Shown: positions 20,590-31,534 of the stretch, piece after piece | Numbering within the stretch: position 1 is the first letter of the stretch | Layout of the letters: every line of letters starts with the position of its first letter | From: Proteles cristata cristata | Taxonomy: Eukaryota > Chordata > Mammalia > Carnivora > Hyaenidae | Direction of reading: 5' to 3' | Length of the DNA: 64,000 nt | Assembly: GCA_017311185.1 (NCBI GenBank) | Contig: JAESUZ010005528.1 | Location: 1,116,001-1,180,000, forward strand | Notes under the pieces: model-generated | The model's input: the letters and a program-made list of their open reading frames with translations, nothing else | The model's database searches: none | Told to the model about the DNA's origin: nothing | Program-made: the position numbers and the translations under genes

Positions 20590-20995
20590 CTGCAACCCAG
20601 TCCATCAGCAATCCATGTTCTATTCCAATTCCTCCCCCCTCATCCACAGGGCAGCCATAATAGATGACCTACCCTTTCAAAACCCTCCCTTTACAGCCAC
20701 ACCCAACCCTGATGGTTCTAAAGTAGAACATATCTGCCTCATAACTGCCTCTCAAGACCCTTCTCAGCCTTCAGGACCAGTCAAATCCTATCTTCTCCCT
20801 CAAAGGCCTCCCAAATCCTCCATTAGAATTTCTCTTTGCCTATATTCCCTTTTATTTTATTCATAGCCATCGTGACAATGTACTTTAAATTAGAGATATT
20901 AATACAACGTTCTTTCAGCCTAAGTGGTGACATTCAACTGTGTGTCCACCCTGATGCTGCTTTGGATGCAGCAGGCAGTAAATAAATGTCACTTC
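20590..20995 (+). repeat. L2 LINE 3' end
   Basis: Sense L2: CTCAAGACCCTTCTCAGC, CTTCTCCCTCAAAGGCCTCCC (the 'ttcctcagggaagccttccc' block), then a tail ending CAGCAGGCAGTAAATAAATG. Confidence 0.65.
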
Positions 20996-21040
20996 CTTTG
21001 CATTGAATTCAAATGAATGACATAAAGAGAAAAAGGCCAG

Positions 21041-21278
21041 GGTTTTTTTGTTGTTGTTGTTTGGAGTTTTTTTTTAATGTTTTATTTATTTTTGAGACAG
21101 AGAGAGGCAGAGCATGAGAGGGGGAGGGCCAGAGAGACAGGGAGACACGAATCTGAAGCAGGCTCCAGGTTCTGAGCTGTCAGCACAGAGTCTGATGTGG
21201 GGCTCAAACCCACGAACCCTGAGATCATGACCTGAGCCGAAGTTGGAGGCCTAACCGACTGAGCCACACTGGTGCCCC
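21041..21278 (-). mobile_element. felid SINEC insertion
   Basis: Minus-strand SINE with tail near 21,067 (TTAATGTTTTATTTATTTTTG) and head ending GAGCCACACTGGTGCCCC at 21,278. The left side also has a (TTG)n run. The flanks AGGCCAGGGTTT and AGGCCCAGATTT are a possible but weak TSD. Confidence 0.9.
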
Positions 21279-21359
21279 AGGCCCAGATTTACACCTTGGG
21301 GAGAGGCTTCCAAAATGATGCTATCCTGATGGTGGCAATGATGATGATGATATCAGTGA

Positions 21360-21590
21360 CATTAATGACTCGAATAATGGTATTGATCATAAGTGCCAAT
21401 CACTGAGCACCTATAATAATAATGGTATACTGGACACTCTGCTTAACATTTCATCCTCACAAGATTTATTATCATTCCCATTTTCTAGATGAGGAAGCCG
21501 AGGGGTAGAAAGGTTAAGTAAGTCACTCAGATAGTGGGCCAAAGTAAGGACTTAAACTCGAGGCCTTTAGTCTTTGAAAGCCTTGTTCCC
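21360..21590 (-). repeat. MIR SINE, degraded
   Basis: Antisense MIR: AATCACTGAGCACCTATAATAA, then CATTCCCATTTTCTAGATGAGG, AGGTTAAGTAAGTCACTCAG and GGACTTAAACTCGAGGCC. Confidence 0.75.
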
Positions 21591-21966
21591 AGCACGATCA
21601 CTATGATGGTTACACAGGATACACAGAAGATCAGGTGTAGGGAGATGGGAATGAGCACAAAAACCACTCTTGTGAGAGTCCTGGCAAGAGAGGAAAGGAT
21701 GGTAAGTGTGAGCAAGTGCACAATGGGGAAGAGAAGATGAATTTGAGACGTTTATCAGCTAACACTGACAGTAATGGATGGCTAACTGAAGGCAGTGAGT
21801 GAGAGAGAAGTAGCTGAAGATCATGTCGAAGTTTCTGTTGAAGGCAGTTGGAGAGATGCAGACGGTGTCAGCAGGCTTTATGGAGGAAGCAAGGCTTGGG
21901 GAAGAACAACAGTTGGACGTATTAGGGTATGATGTGTTAGCACGGAGGTGCCTGTGAGGTGTCTGC

Positions 21967-22201
21967 TGTAACACTCATTTTTTTTATATGTTTTATTTAT
22001 TTCTGAGAGAGAGAGAAACAGTGTGAGTAGGGGAGGGTCAGAGAGAGAGGGAGACGCAGAATCTGAAGCAGCTCCAGGCTCTGAGCTGTCAGTACAGAGC
22101 CCGATGTGGGGCTCGAACCCATGAACCGTGAGATCGTGACCTGGGCTCAAGTTGGACGTTCAACCGACTGAGCCACACAGGCGCCCTGTAACACTCATTT
22201 T
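21967..22201 (-). mobile_element. felid SINEC insertion with perfect 15 bp TSD
   Basis: Minus-strand SINE (21,982-22,186). TSD TGTAACACTCATTTT at 21,967-21,981 and 22,187-22,201 with no mismatch. The body is near consensus with only a small loss (GAAGCAGCTCCAGG lacks a G), which points to a relatively recent copy. Confidence 0.95.
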
Positions 22202-22744
22202 GGAGCCTTGACTTTGTTCCAGTGATAGTAATATATTAAGGAGCAATGTGAGCCTAACAAGAATTTTGTGTTTGCTGCTGTGTGATTTCATCCATGAGAC
22301 GCACTTGGTGAATGCAAACTGTAGCCACCTGAACCAAGCACACAAGGATACCCCGCCCCCCCCCCCCCCACGTGCCTCACATACCTACCAGCTGCCTTGG
22401 GTTAAACCATATGCAGTCAAGTCACGCCTATCCACATCTAGTGTTACAACTTTCTGAATGGTCTCATGACCCTCTTTCTACCACTTTGCAATCACTCACA
22501 AAGCATAATGATTCTGAAGCACCTTTCTATGGGTAAGCTTCAGGTGTTTTTCAATATTTATTGTAGCATTTGTGTATCGCTGAATCATTTAACATGTATG
22601 AATTGTGACACTGCGTTAATTAGGTTTGCATCATTTTCTACGTGTCACAGATGAAGTTTTTGACTGCTGTTCTCCTAAGTCCATTTTTCCCCATAAGCCT
22701 TGTTATTTTTATTCTATAATTTTGCATAGTGTTACAAAACAGGA
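22202..22744. other. non-coding, with a 14-nt poly-C run
   Basis: No supported exon. A pure C run at 22,356-22,369 follows CCCCG. Confidence 0.5.
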
Positions 22745-23150
22745 TCCTTGATCAGAAATTGGCAAACTATGATGCATGGGCCAAATCTGGACCATCACCT
22801 TTTTTTTTTTTTTTGTAAATATAACATTTTTGGAACAGAGCCATGTCAATTTTTTAACGTTTATTTATTTTTGAGAGACAGAGCGTGAGCAGGGGAGGGG
22901 CAGAGAGAGAGAGAGGAAGACACTGTCTGAAGCAGGCTCCAGGCTCTGGGCTGTCAACACGGAGACTGACGTAGGGCTCAAACCCACAAACCTGAGCCGA
23001 AGCCAGACGCTTAACCGACTGAGCCACCCAGGTGCCCCGTGGCTGCTTTTGAACTGCAGTGGCAGAACTATCCGTGACTGAGACCCACCCCATGGCTCCC
23101 AGAGCCTAATACATTTACTATCTGACCATTTAAAAAAAATTCTATTGGTG
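22745..23150 (+). repeat. old hAT-like MER transposon, split by a SINE
   Basis: Left part: AATTGGCAAACTATGATGCATGGGCC, a T-run expansion, then TTTGGAACAGAGCCATG. Right part: GTGGCTGCTTTTGAACTGC, GCAGAACTATCCGTGACTG and ATTTACTATCTGACC. This is the order seen in a common non-autonomous mammalian MER DNA transposon; I am not certain of the exact name. Confidence 0.7.
22848..23038 (-). mobile_element. felid SINEC nested in MER transposon, small deletion
   Basis: Minus-strand SINE with tail TTTAACGTTTATTTATTTTTG at its left end and head ending GCCACCCAGGTGCCCC. About a dozen bases are missing in the B-box region: CCCACAAACCTGAGCCG lacks the usual GCGAGATCATGA. No clear TSD. Confidence 0.9.
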
Positions 23151-23832
23151 TCTTTCCTGGGTCAAAAGGAACACAGAAGGTACCAATGAGAGGAAGATCT
23201 AACCAAGGTTAGGAGAGTAACATGAAGTGTTTCAATCCAAGGTCAAGGTCAAGATCACTGATTCAATAGTGAAACACTTGCAGGAGGCTGAAGAAACTCA
23301 GAATGATCAGTATTCTGATCACAAGAGACAAGCTAAACATGGGGAAAATATTTTTCAGAAAATGTGATATTAGATGTTTCCAAAAAAGCATCAAGATATT
23401 CATCATGGGACAACTTAGTACTTTCTTAGGGCTTCCTAATTTCATATTTTTCATCATTCTAATTGAATTGTATATGGTGTGTGGCAGCAACGCTTCCATG
23501 CTCAGGGCCTCGAAGTTCTTCATTTAAGGAAGTAGTGTGCTTCCAGAACTGGACTTCAGACACAGGTCAGCAGAGGGTTGGCAACTTATCGTGGCTGCTC
23601 TTCTTTCCATATCCCCCTTCTCAAACCAAATGCCCTTGCTCTTCTACTTTCCAGCAGACCTCTTCAACATAAATTCCAGGGCCACCGTTTTCTGTTATTT
23701 GGGGGAAATCCCTTTATCTTTCTCTTTTCCTACTTCTCATCTATAAATTGAGCAGATATGCTAGTATTCATTCAGAAGATAATCCATATAACATTCTTAG
23801 AATAATATCTGGTACACATTTAAGCATCCAGG
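23151..23832. other. non-coding, no gene recognised
   Basis: Overlapping open frames on both strands at 23,263-23,527 look like hydrophobic peptides, but only because the DNA is A/T-rich. No domains were recognised. Confidence 0.45.
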
Positions 23833-24076
23833 AAAGGTTAGTTATTGGTTTTTTTATGTTTATTTATTTTCAAGGGGAGAGAGACAGAGTGCGAGTGGGG
23901 GAGGGGCAGAGAGAGAGGGAGACACAGAATCTGAAGCAGGCTCCAGGCCCTGAACTGTCAGCACAGAGCCCGACGTGAAGCTTAAACTTGCAAACCGCAA
24001 GATCATGACTTGAGCCAAAGTCAGATGCTTAACCCAATGAGCCACCCCAGGCATTCCCAGAAAAGGTTAGTTATTG
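23833..24076 (-). mobile_element. felid SINEC insertion with perfect 15 bp TSD
   Basis: TSD AAAGGTTAGTTATTG at 23,833-23,847 and 24,062-24,076. The head is diverged (AATGAGCCACCCCAGGCATTCCC) and the B-box is mutated (GCTTAAACTTGC), so it is probably transcriptionally dead. Confidence 0.94.
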
Positions 24077-24514
24077 TAAGTGCCTATTTAAATCTCCAAT
24101 ATACTTAACCCAAAGAATGTTCAGTAAAAACTGAAAGGGACAAGTGGGAATGACATCTTTTCCAATTAGTTTTTCCTCTCTTGACCTCAACTCTTTGGAG
24201 CGCAACCATACTCTGTGTCCCAATTTGTACAAAGGGTTCCTTCCATCACTTTTTACACGAGTAAAGCACGTTTGAAAGTGTTTTAGTCCAGAAGGAAAGG
24301 AAGAGAACTAAATACCCATACTGACCAGTGTGACAGGCTCTAGGTCGCACGGCTATTCTTCATTGAAATCATTATAGCAGTCCATAAGCCAGGTATTTTT
24401 CTCCCTTCACGTATGATTAAACCAAGATTTACAATAACTTTTTAAACAGCTGGCTCAAGACACATAGTCTGTGGTCTTGCCATGATTCCAAAGATTATTA
24501 TCCTGAGTCTCTTT

Positions 24515-24735
24515 GGTTTTACCAATGGTTCTTGGTGTGGAAGTGGGGGAATGGAGGACACTTTTGCCCCTAAGAGACATTCGGCCATGTGAGGGGTGGG
24601 GGTGGATAGTGGTGCCTCTGACTTCCAGTAGATAGAGGCAGGCCAGGATGCTGGTAAGCATCCTAAAATGCACAGAACAGCCGAAAATGATCTGTCCCTG
24701 CATGTAAACAGTGCTAAGACTGAGAACCCTACACT
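24515..24735 (-). repeat. hAT-Charlie-like MER element
   Basis: Contains CCAATGGTTCTTGGTGTGG, GGTGGATAGTGGTGCC, GGCCAGGATGCTGGTAAGC, CATCCTAAAATGCACAGAAC and a terminal GACTGAGAACCCTACACT. Two further members of this family lie at 26,830-26,960 and 27,478-27,682. Confidence 0.6.
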
Positions 24736-26335
24736 AGACCATGCTGCTTCAGAGATATTTTTGTTGGTTTAAAGAAAAGAAATGAAAAGAAAATATACGC
24801 AAATAATATTACCAAAGGGCTTGCTGCCGTGGTTTTTTATTTCCAGTTGATTATTACTCAACGTTGCTGATAAAATGAATTCCTTTTTTAATCTTTAAGT
24901 TAGACGTTTTAACATCTATTCTCAACCTCTTCCACTGTTGTCTGAGACTTATTAATAATATGGCTGTTGGTAAGATGCTTGGAACATTTCAAGGAGAAAA
25001 GATGTTTGTTATTCGGCATTGCAAATACCGTGCCCACATTGCCCTCCATTAGCAGAGCTCCCTCAGATGAAACTCAGGATGCCAGACGTGATTCTCAAGG
25101 CCAGTATGAATTATGCTGTCCCAAGCAGGGATACTTAGAGGAAGTGCTTTGGGGTATTTTTTTTAAACTGTGATTCATGTCTCTTTTGGACTCTGGCAGA
25201 CATAAAGCAAATGCTATTGGTGTCTCATCAAAATCTCCCTCAAGGGTTGGGCTACCCCACTCGCAGCCTCTGTGATTATTGGCTGGTCATGGTGCACAGC
25301 TGTTCCCGGGGGGGCTCATGCCCCACCCTGTTGAGCACTCAGAGGCCCAAGAGTGACTGACAATGGGTTATGAAGTGGGTCTCGTTGCCTAAGAAGGACC
25401 AACTCCTTGGTGCACTTCGTATTCCAGATCTGCCCATGGGATCAGACCGAAGTTAAGTTCCAGCCAAAAATGACATCCTTGCTTAGATTTCTTCCCCTAG
25501 TTTGTCTGGCTTCCTATATTGCCCTTCTCCTGAGAGGAGCACCCAATAAATCACTTACACAGAAATATCCACTGGGGCCCTGGGTCTATGGAACATGACC
25601 GAAAACACACGGGGTCAACAAATTCAAATGGTGGGGAGTATTATAGGTACTTCCTTCTCTTCTACAACATCCTCCTTGCTTTGCTGCATCCCTGTTGTTC
25701 TTGAGCCCGGATGCTGACAGAGACACGGGGGGGCTAGTCAGAGCTCAGAAACTGTGATCAGAGAGGAAGCCGAGTTCTGCCTATTGATCAAAGGACTGTC
25801 TCTTCAAACTCCCACTTTTTCCTGAGCAGAGCAGTTTGTTTCCTGGCCGGAAATTAGGCTTCAGGGCAATGGCAGTTTTGCCTGACACCCAGCTCTCATC
25901 AAAGTTAATGGGGAGGAATTCCGACTTCACAATTCCTGTTGAATTCATATGTTTAAGACTATCAGCACAAAATAGCCCATGAAACTTTGCATCCCTTAAG
26001 CATCCCTTAATAAGGTTATAAATTATATCTTATGTGAACAGGTCTTTTTCTCTTCTGTGTTTCCTGAAGTTCTTGAGAAATAGCTTGACCTATTTATACT
26101 ACTCAGTCCACAAAGACAGATTATGGTGACCAAATAATTAAAATAACAATTAAGACTGCTTTCTAAGTATAATTTTCCAAGCAGTTCTTAACAAATGCAG
26201 TTTTTTTTAAGTAATGTTAAGTAATGTAAGTTTTTTTAAAAAAGTATACAGCCATCAAATTAAAAGAAAATGTATGATTTTTCTCTTTATTCTGATCACA
26301 CATTTCTAGAGGGATAGTTTTTGGCTAAGTAAAGA
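24736..26335. other. non-coding, no gene recognised
   Basis: 1.6 kb without a supported exon or classifiable repeat, apart from an 11 bp perfect tandem duplication at 25,989-26,010 (GCATCCCTTAA twice). Confidence 0.5.
25989..26010. repeat. 11 bp tandem duplication
   Basis: GCATCCCTTAA repeated twice with no gap and no mismatch. Confidence 0.9.
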
Positions 26336-26339
26336 CGTA

Positions 26340-27300
26340 CATTTATTTATTCATTTCTCAAAGATTGTCTAATACCTCTGTGTGCCAGGTGCTGTTCGAG
26401 GCACTGAAGATATAAAAAGGAGCAAAACAGACAAAACCCCCTTCTCTCTTAGACCTCACTCGCTAAAGGGGAGACAGATAGGTAACAGACTAGACTGAAA
26501 AATATACATTATACAATGGTGTCAGATGTTGGTAAATGAAAGGAAGAAACATCCATTAGCATAACACCTCGCCTTAATGAAGCAGATGTTAACTTAGATG
26601 AGATTGTGATGTGATGTTTCTCTGATCAGATGACAATTTAGTGGAGGCCTGAATGAAGCCAGGGAACAAGGCATATGTGTATGTGGGGTGGTGTTTTTCA
26701 GGCAGGGGGCAGCTCGTGACAGATCCCTAAGAATGGGACATGCCTGGCAGTTTCCCGGAACAGCAAATGCACTGGCTAGAGCGAGCTGCAGAGAGGGCGA
26801 GGCAGTGAGGCCACAGCATCTAACCAGAGGTGCTACAGTTTGGTTAAGTCAGTTCTTGACAGCCCTCCTATTACAGGGCAGTACATTTCCTCTGCCCCCA
26901 GGCACTGAAGGCTAATAGCTCCCTACTTATTAGGACAACCCAAGATATGTCCTACTTAATTCCAGTAGCACACGGGGCTACATATGGAATCAGTCCCAGG
27001 GGAGACTAAACGTTACAACAAGAAGTGACACCATCAGGTTTGCTTTGTTAAGGCCACTGTGACTGCGGAGCAGAAAGCAGATTGACAGGTGGAAGGTTGA
27101 AGATAAACCATTGAGAATGCTGTTGCGTGGGAAAGAGAATGATAGCAGGTCTGGGACGTGGAGGTGGAGTTGGCCCAAAGCAGTTGCTTTGGGGAATATT
27201 ATTTGAAAGAGGAGCTGGCAGGATGTGCTGGTGTTGGAAATAAGATGGGTGAAACAGAAGTGTTATGGCAAATGCGAAAGTTTTCTGTTGTCATTACTGT
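26340..27300 (-). repeat. L2 LINE 3' region, long, interrupted
   Basis: The left end is the reverse of the L2 3' terminus (TTTATTTATTCATTTCTC, CTGTGTGCCAGGTGCTGTTC, GGAGCAAAACAGACAAAACC). Further L2 3' UTR sequence continues to about 27,300 (CCCGGAACAGCAAATGCACTGG, then AAGTGACACCATCAGGTTTGC). A MER element interrupts it at about 26,830-26,960. Confidence 0.65.
26830..26960 (-). repeat. hAT-Charlie-like MER element nested in L2
   Basis: In minus sense: GGACATATCTTGGGTTGTCC, then AGTGCCTGGGGGCAGAGG and GGAGGGCTGTCAAG. It matches the order of the 24,515 element, and L2 sequence flanks it on both sides. Confidence 0.5.
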
Positions 27301-27367
27301 TCCCATTTTGCTTATAAACAAGTGTTAGATGTAATGTGACTATCTTATCATCTGGTCATTTTTGTGT

Positions 27368-27447
27368 ATGCCTGTGTGCATGCGCGCGCGTGTGTCTGTG
27401 TGTCTGTGTGTCTCCATGTCTGTGTCTGTGTGTGTGTCTGTGTGTAG
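27368..27447. repeat. TG/CG-rich microsatellite
   Basis: Alternating GTGTGCATGCGCGCGCGTG followed by TCTGTG variants. Z-DNA-prone and likely polymorphic. Confidence 0.9.
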
Positions 27448-27477
27448 GCAAGCCTTACTACTTAAAAGATACTTCCA

Positions 27478-27682
27478 CCCCTGGGTTTCTTGGCCTCATC
27501 TCTACTATGCCACGGGGCCATTTTGTGCGTTATAGGATGTATACCAGGTTTCCTGGCCCTGATTCCCTAGACATAAGTAGTACTTTCTTCCTACTGTGAA
27601 ACATAAAATGCACCCAAACCTTATTCAGTGTCTCTTAGGGGTGGCAAAATCACCACCAGTTGAGCACCGCTGCTCTAAAAGG
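27478..27682 (+). repeat. hAT-Charlie-like MER element
   Basis: Ends with the family's terminal block, GGGGTGGCAAAATCACCACC followed by AGTTGAGCACCGCTGC. The front reads TTTCTTGGCCTCATCTCTAC. Confidence 0.6.
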
Positions 27683-27800
27683 GGTAATGAGGCTGTGGTG
27701 CTAGCTCTGCCTCTAATTGAATGACCTTGGGCAAAGCCACTAACTGCTCGGGGCTCTGTGTTTCTTGCTGTGCGCTTATCACAAGTATGAGTAAGATGTC
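27683..27800 (+). repeat. MIR SINE fragment
   Basis: Sense core: GCTCTGCCTCTAATTGAATGACCTTGGGC, then AACTGCTCGGGGCTCTGTGTTTC. Confidence 0.7.
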
Positions 27801-29334
27801 TGTTAACCCAAATTGGAAAGTCTATAAACTGGTTAACCAACTCCTTTCTGGGGAATTAACTTCCACTCAATTTCAAATGAATAGTATCTCAAAAAAATCT
27901 TATTAATATAAACATAAAATTAGTTATTCTTCTGGGAGTGGAAAAATGCCCCCAACAATTATAAGACTGATTTTCTCAATCTAGGCCATAATTTAAACCG
28001 GCAAAATTCGCTAATAAGCATTCCCAGATTCTGAAATAGCTTCTGCAATTTTCCTATTTGCAAAGTCAATTGAGGACTTAAAACCACAGCTGTCCATGTG
28101 TGGTTTTCTGTGGGCCTTATTGGGCAATTTGGTCCAATAAAGTGTAGCTTTCAGTGGACAATGTTGAATTATGGCAGGCACTGCCAGGGATTACTTTGCC
28201 ACATCACGTCTTCTCCTTTGCCCAATTAGGGCTGTCAGTAAATAAATGAAATTGTTGAAACAGATAGAAAAATTTAGTATGACCTCTTCTGAATTGTCTC
28301 ATACAACCTCCATGAATTTTGTGAAACTGTTTCCCTTAAGTGAGTATATGATTTTTCCTCTGCACTCTAAAATTTGGGATTGAGGAGTGTCCATAATCAA
28401 ATGATGGCACTCATTTGAACAAACAAGCTTTGAACAAACACCTCTTAGCTTTAACCAGTGTGGAGTTGGGGCCAGATCCTAAGCCTCTTCATCTTGGGTC
28501 TTAGGTTTTGCTTACTACGCCTACAGTGACTGATACTTTGCGAGATATTGAGGGATGCCAATCATGCCAGTATGCCAATACGCGGTGGGCTGTTAAGGTG
28601 TGTTTACAAAACCATGGATAAAACAGAAAGCCAAACTACATGGTTCTATATTTGTGTATGTGTTGTGAGAAGGCTAAAGTCTATTCCCCGTGTGTGTCCT
28701 CTGTTTGGGTGACCTATCTGCAGAGTTTCTACTTTATGGAATCTATGGATGCTTTTTATTAAATGAAAAAGATAAATCAATTTTCTATATCCCTGCCTTC
28801 TAGCTTCACTAAGCTTGGCCACTGCCAGAGCCTTTTAAGGAAAGCAGAGTCAGCTGAATGTGCCTGCCTCTTTTTGGCTTTTCCTGATTTCTAGATGGCC
28901 AGGAATTTGTCTCCTGGCCATATTCAGTGGTCAATGCTTGAGGCTAAATGGTGGATTAATTTATGGCATTGATTACTCTAAATTAATTGGTATATGGAAA
29001 GGGTGGTCCCCAGAGAGCTAGATCTGGTGACTTTGACAGGGCCAACCCTGGGATGACTTTCATTATTCCAATGACAACAAGGCAATTAAGCTTTAGAAAG
29101 ACACTAAGGATGTGGCCCACCATGAGGAAAAACCAAGATTTATTGAGCATTTTGCCTCTGAAGAGCGCTGTTGAGCAAGGCTCTACCTGGAAAACATGAT
29201 TGAATAAGAAAACAAAATACATTTATAGCCCAAGGCAGCTCATGAGCATACCTCTGAGGCCATTTTGTTTACCTGTTGGAGGTTATAAAATTCTCATTGG
29301 CCAGATGCATTACAAAGAAATGATTACTCCTTTT
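27801..29334. other. non-coding, no gene recognised
   Basis: 1.5 kb of AT-rich, apparently non-repetitive sequence. The part around 28,080-28,260 has no repeat signature that I know. Short frames at 28,983-29,222 are on both strands and unconvincing. Confidence 0.45.
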
Positions 29335-29640
29335 ATTCTTTCATTCAGTATATTTTAATATTTACTTTCACTGAGTCTAATGCTGGGCAAAGAGGGGAAT
29401 AAGAAGGCCAGTAGGACATAGGGCCTCCTCTTAAGGAATTTATGAAGTTGTATTGGTCAGACTGCCACAGATAGTTCTAAGTCTATTACATATATATTAC
29501 ATATATATGATAAAATGCAGGCTGTGATAGAGAGGTGGTCAAATATTGTAGAATAACAGGAAAAAGGACAATTACTTCTAGTTATAAGGGGAGCTGTAGG
29601 AAGTGATATGCTAATTAGGATGCTTCAAGGAAAGTAACAC
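29335..29640 (-). repeat. L2 LINE 3' region, degraded
   Basis: Reverse L2 end: TTTCATTCAGTATATTTTAA, CTGAGTCTAATGCTGGGC, then CTCCTCTTAAGGAATTTATG and GCAGGCTGTGATAGAGAGG. Confidence 0.6.
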
Positions 29641-29654
29641 AATACACAATTAAA

Positions 29655-29770
29655 AGTAGCTTAAACTGACCCTGGGGATCTTGTTAAAATGCAGATTCTG
29701 ATCCAATTTTTCTGGAATGGTGCCCAAGATTCTGTAGTTAAAACGAGTTCCAGTTCACATTGATTAACTT
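29655..29770 (+). repeat. MER5/MER20-like hAT fragment
   Basis: CCTGGGGATCTTGTTAAAATGCAGATTCTGATC, then GTGCCCAAGATTCTGTAGTT. This is the internal palindromic order typical of MER5/MER20-type elements. Confidence 0.6.
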
Positions 29771-30414
29771 GGTCCACTGACCACCCTTTAAGTAGCAAGA
29801 ACTTTTAAAACTAGGCTTCGTATTATTTCGTATAACAGAATTTTGGGGGTATGTGGTTTCAGGGTGGGTTTAAAAAGCTCAAATGACATCAATAAGGAAT
29901 GAGGTTCTTTCCATTCTTCTTCTCTGACCCTCTACCTAATGGCTTCTGGTTTTATGCTTTTCTCGCTCGGTCTCAAGATGGCTGCAGCAGTTCTAGGCAT
30001 CACACATAGGCATGACAAAGGGCATGATCAGTAGAAGAGGGATATTGCTCCTCTTGTTATTCTTTCTATAGGGAAAAAGGCCCTTGCTAAAATATTTCTG
30101 GAAGCAAGCATTCCCTTAGTTTCCACTGACTGTAATCATGTGTGATGCCCATCCTTCACTGTTAAGTCTATTGGGAAAGCAGATTTTCAGCTTCTACAGT
30201 GAGTTATGGGCTCTGTTGTAAGAATGGTGGGGAGGAAAACGGTCATTTGGTTGGGCAGCCCAACTGCATTTATCACAGTGGCACTGGGGTCTATTGGCCA
30301 TAGAAATCTTGATGGGCTAGGGATACCCCACTGAGTTAGCACATGGAAGGGGAAATTGGAGTTCATCATGCAATGTGTCACTTAGATAACATTAGATGCC
30401 TTAATTTACCTTAG
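29771..30414. other. non-coding, no gene recognised
   Basis: No supported exon or classifiable repeat. Confidence 0.45.
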
Positions 30415-30671
30415 AATTGTCTCCTAAGACTCTGGAATGCTGAGAACAAACTGAGGACTGATGGGTGTGGGGGGGAGGGGGGAGATGGGCATGGAGGAGG
30501 CCACTTGTGGGGATGAGCACTGGGTGTTATATGGAAACCAACTTGATAATAAACTATTTGTAAACAAACAAACAAACAAACAAACAAACAGAAAACCCCC
30601 TAATCTTATCAGAAATTGTGCATATGGGCTATAATAAAATTTGATTTTTACTTAAAAAAAAATTGTCTCCT
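30415..30671 (+). mobile_element. 5'-truncated L1 with apparent 3' transduction
   Basis: The TSD AATTGTCTCCT is present at 30,415-30,425 and 30,661-30,671. Inside it are about 137 bp of L1 3' UTR (30,426-30,561), closely similar to the 3' UTR of the full-length L1 at 5.7-5.8 kb, and a first A-rich tail of AAAC units (30,562-30,590). Then come about 62 bp of non-L1 sequence (30,591-30,652) with an AATAAA signal at 30,633-30,638, and a second poly-A run ending at the TSD. This order is the mark of L1 read-through to a downstream poly-A site. Confidence 0.85.
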
Positions 30672-30689
30672 TCTATAGGCACGTGTCAA

Positions 30690-31010
30690 CCCATCCACCC
30701 TTCCATTGTCTTGATTCTGAACATTGACATTTCTCACCTTGAATATTGTCCTAAAATCCTAAATGTTCTCGCTATCCCCACCCGTCTGTTTATACCACCC
30801 ATCCATTCTGCTTACAGCATCAGACTCCTAGCCTGCAAATGTGACTGTGATATACTTTGTTCAAAACTCTTTAATGGTCCCTGATAAAGTATTAACTCCA
30901 TAATATAGTCTTCAAGTTTCATTATAATTTCCTGTCTACTACTTGTTTGTCCTGCTTCACAGCCCAACACTCCCCACTTTGATGCTACGGAGAATAAGAG
31001 AATAATTTTA
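30690..31010 (+). repeat. L2 LINE 3' region, degraded
   Basis: Sense L2: TTTGTTCAAAACTCTTTAATGG, then CCCTGATAAAGTATTAACTCC and AATTTCCTGTCTACTACTTG, in consensus order. The reading frame is lost. Confidence 0.6.
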
Positions 31011-31534
31011 CTGGGACCTATGATTAACTTCTATAGGTATAAAGTCATCTGCTTAAGACTTCCTTTCAATGTTGCCACATACCATGAGAAATAATTACTA
31101 GGATTCCCATTTTGGAACATCTACATTTTCCAATCCATTCCCTATGCTAGATGCTTGATTATCACGGCCATCCTCAAATATACCAGGAGGCTTTAATGGT
31201 GACAATTCCAGGGGCCTTCCACTCACTGAGGGAGGGGGAGTCATTTGGAGTCAAAGTTCTTATTTCCTTAATATTACCCTTAGTTTGCTTTTCCTTCCGT
31301 GATTTATTAAATTTTACCCAAGACTTGAGGACTTTCTGGCTTATTGACTTTTCAGTATGCGTGATTTCTTATTATTAATATCTCAACCCATCCTCTCATT
31401 ATTTTTATCACTCTTCCAGATGTAAGTCATATGCTGCTTACTTTCCCTTCCTGTCCTGCACCTCTCCCAAGTCAAACACAGAGCCTTGGGTCATATCTTA
31501 GGTGCTCAGAAAATGCTCCTTTCTTCCTCGTCCT
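31011..31534. other. non-coding, no gene recognised
   Basis: No supported exon. There may be further decayed L2 near 31,440-31,530 (GAGCCTTGGGTCATATCTTAGG). Confidence 0.4.
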
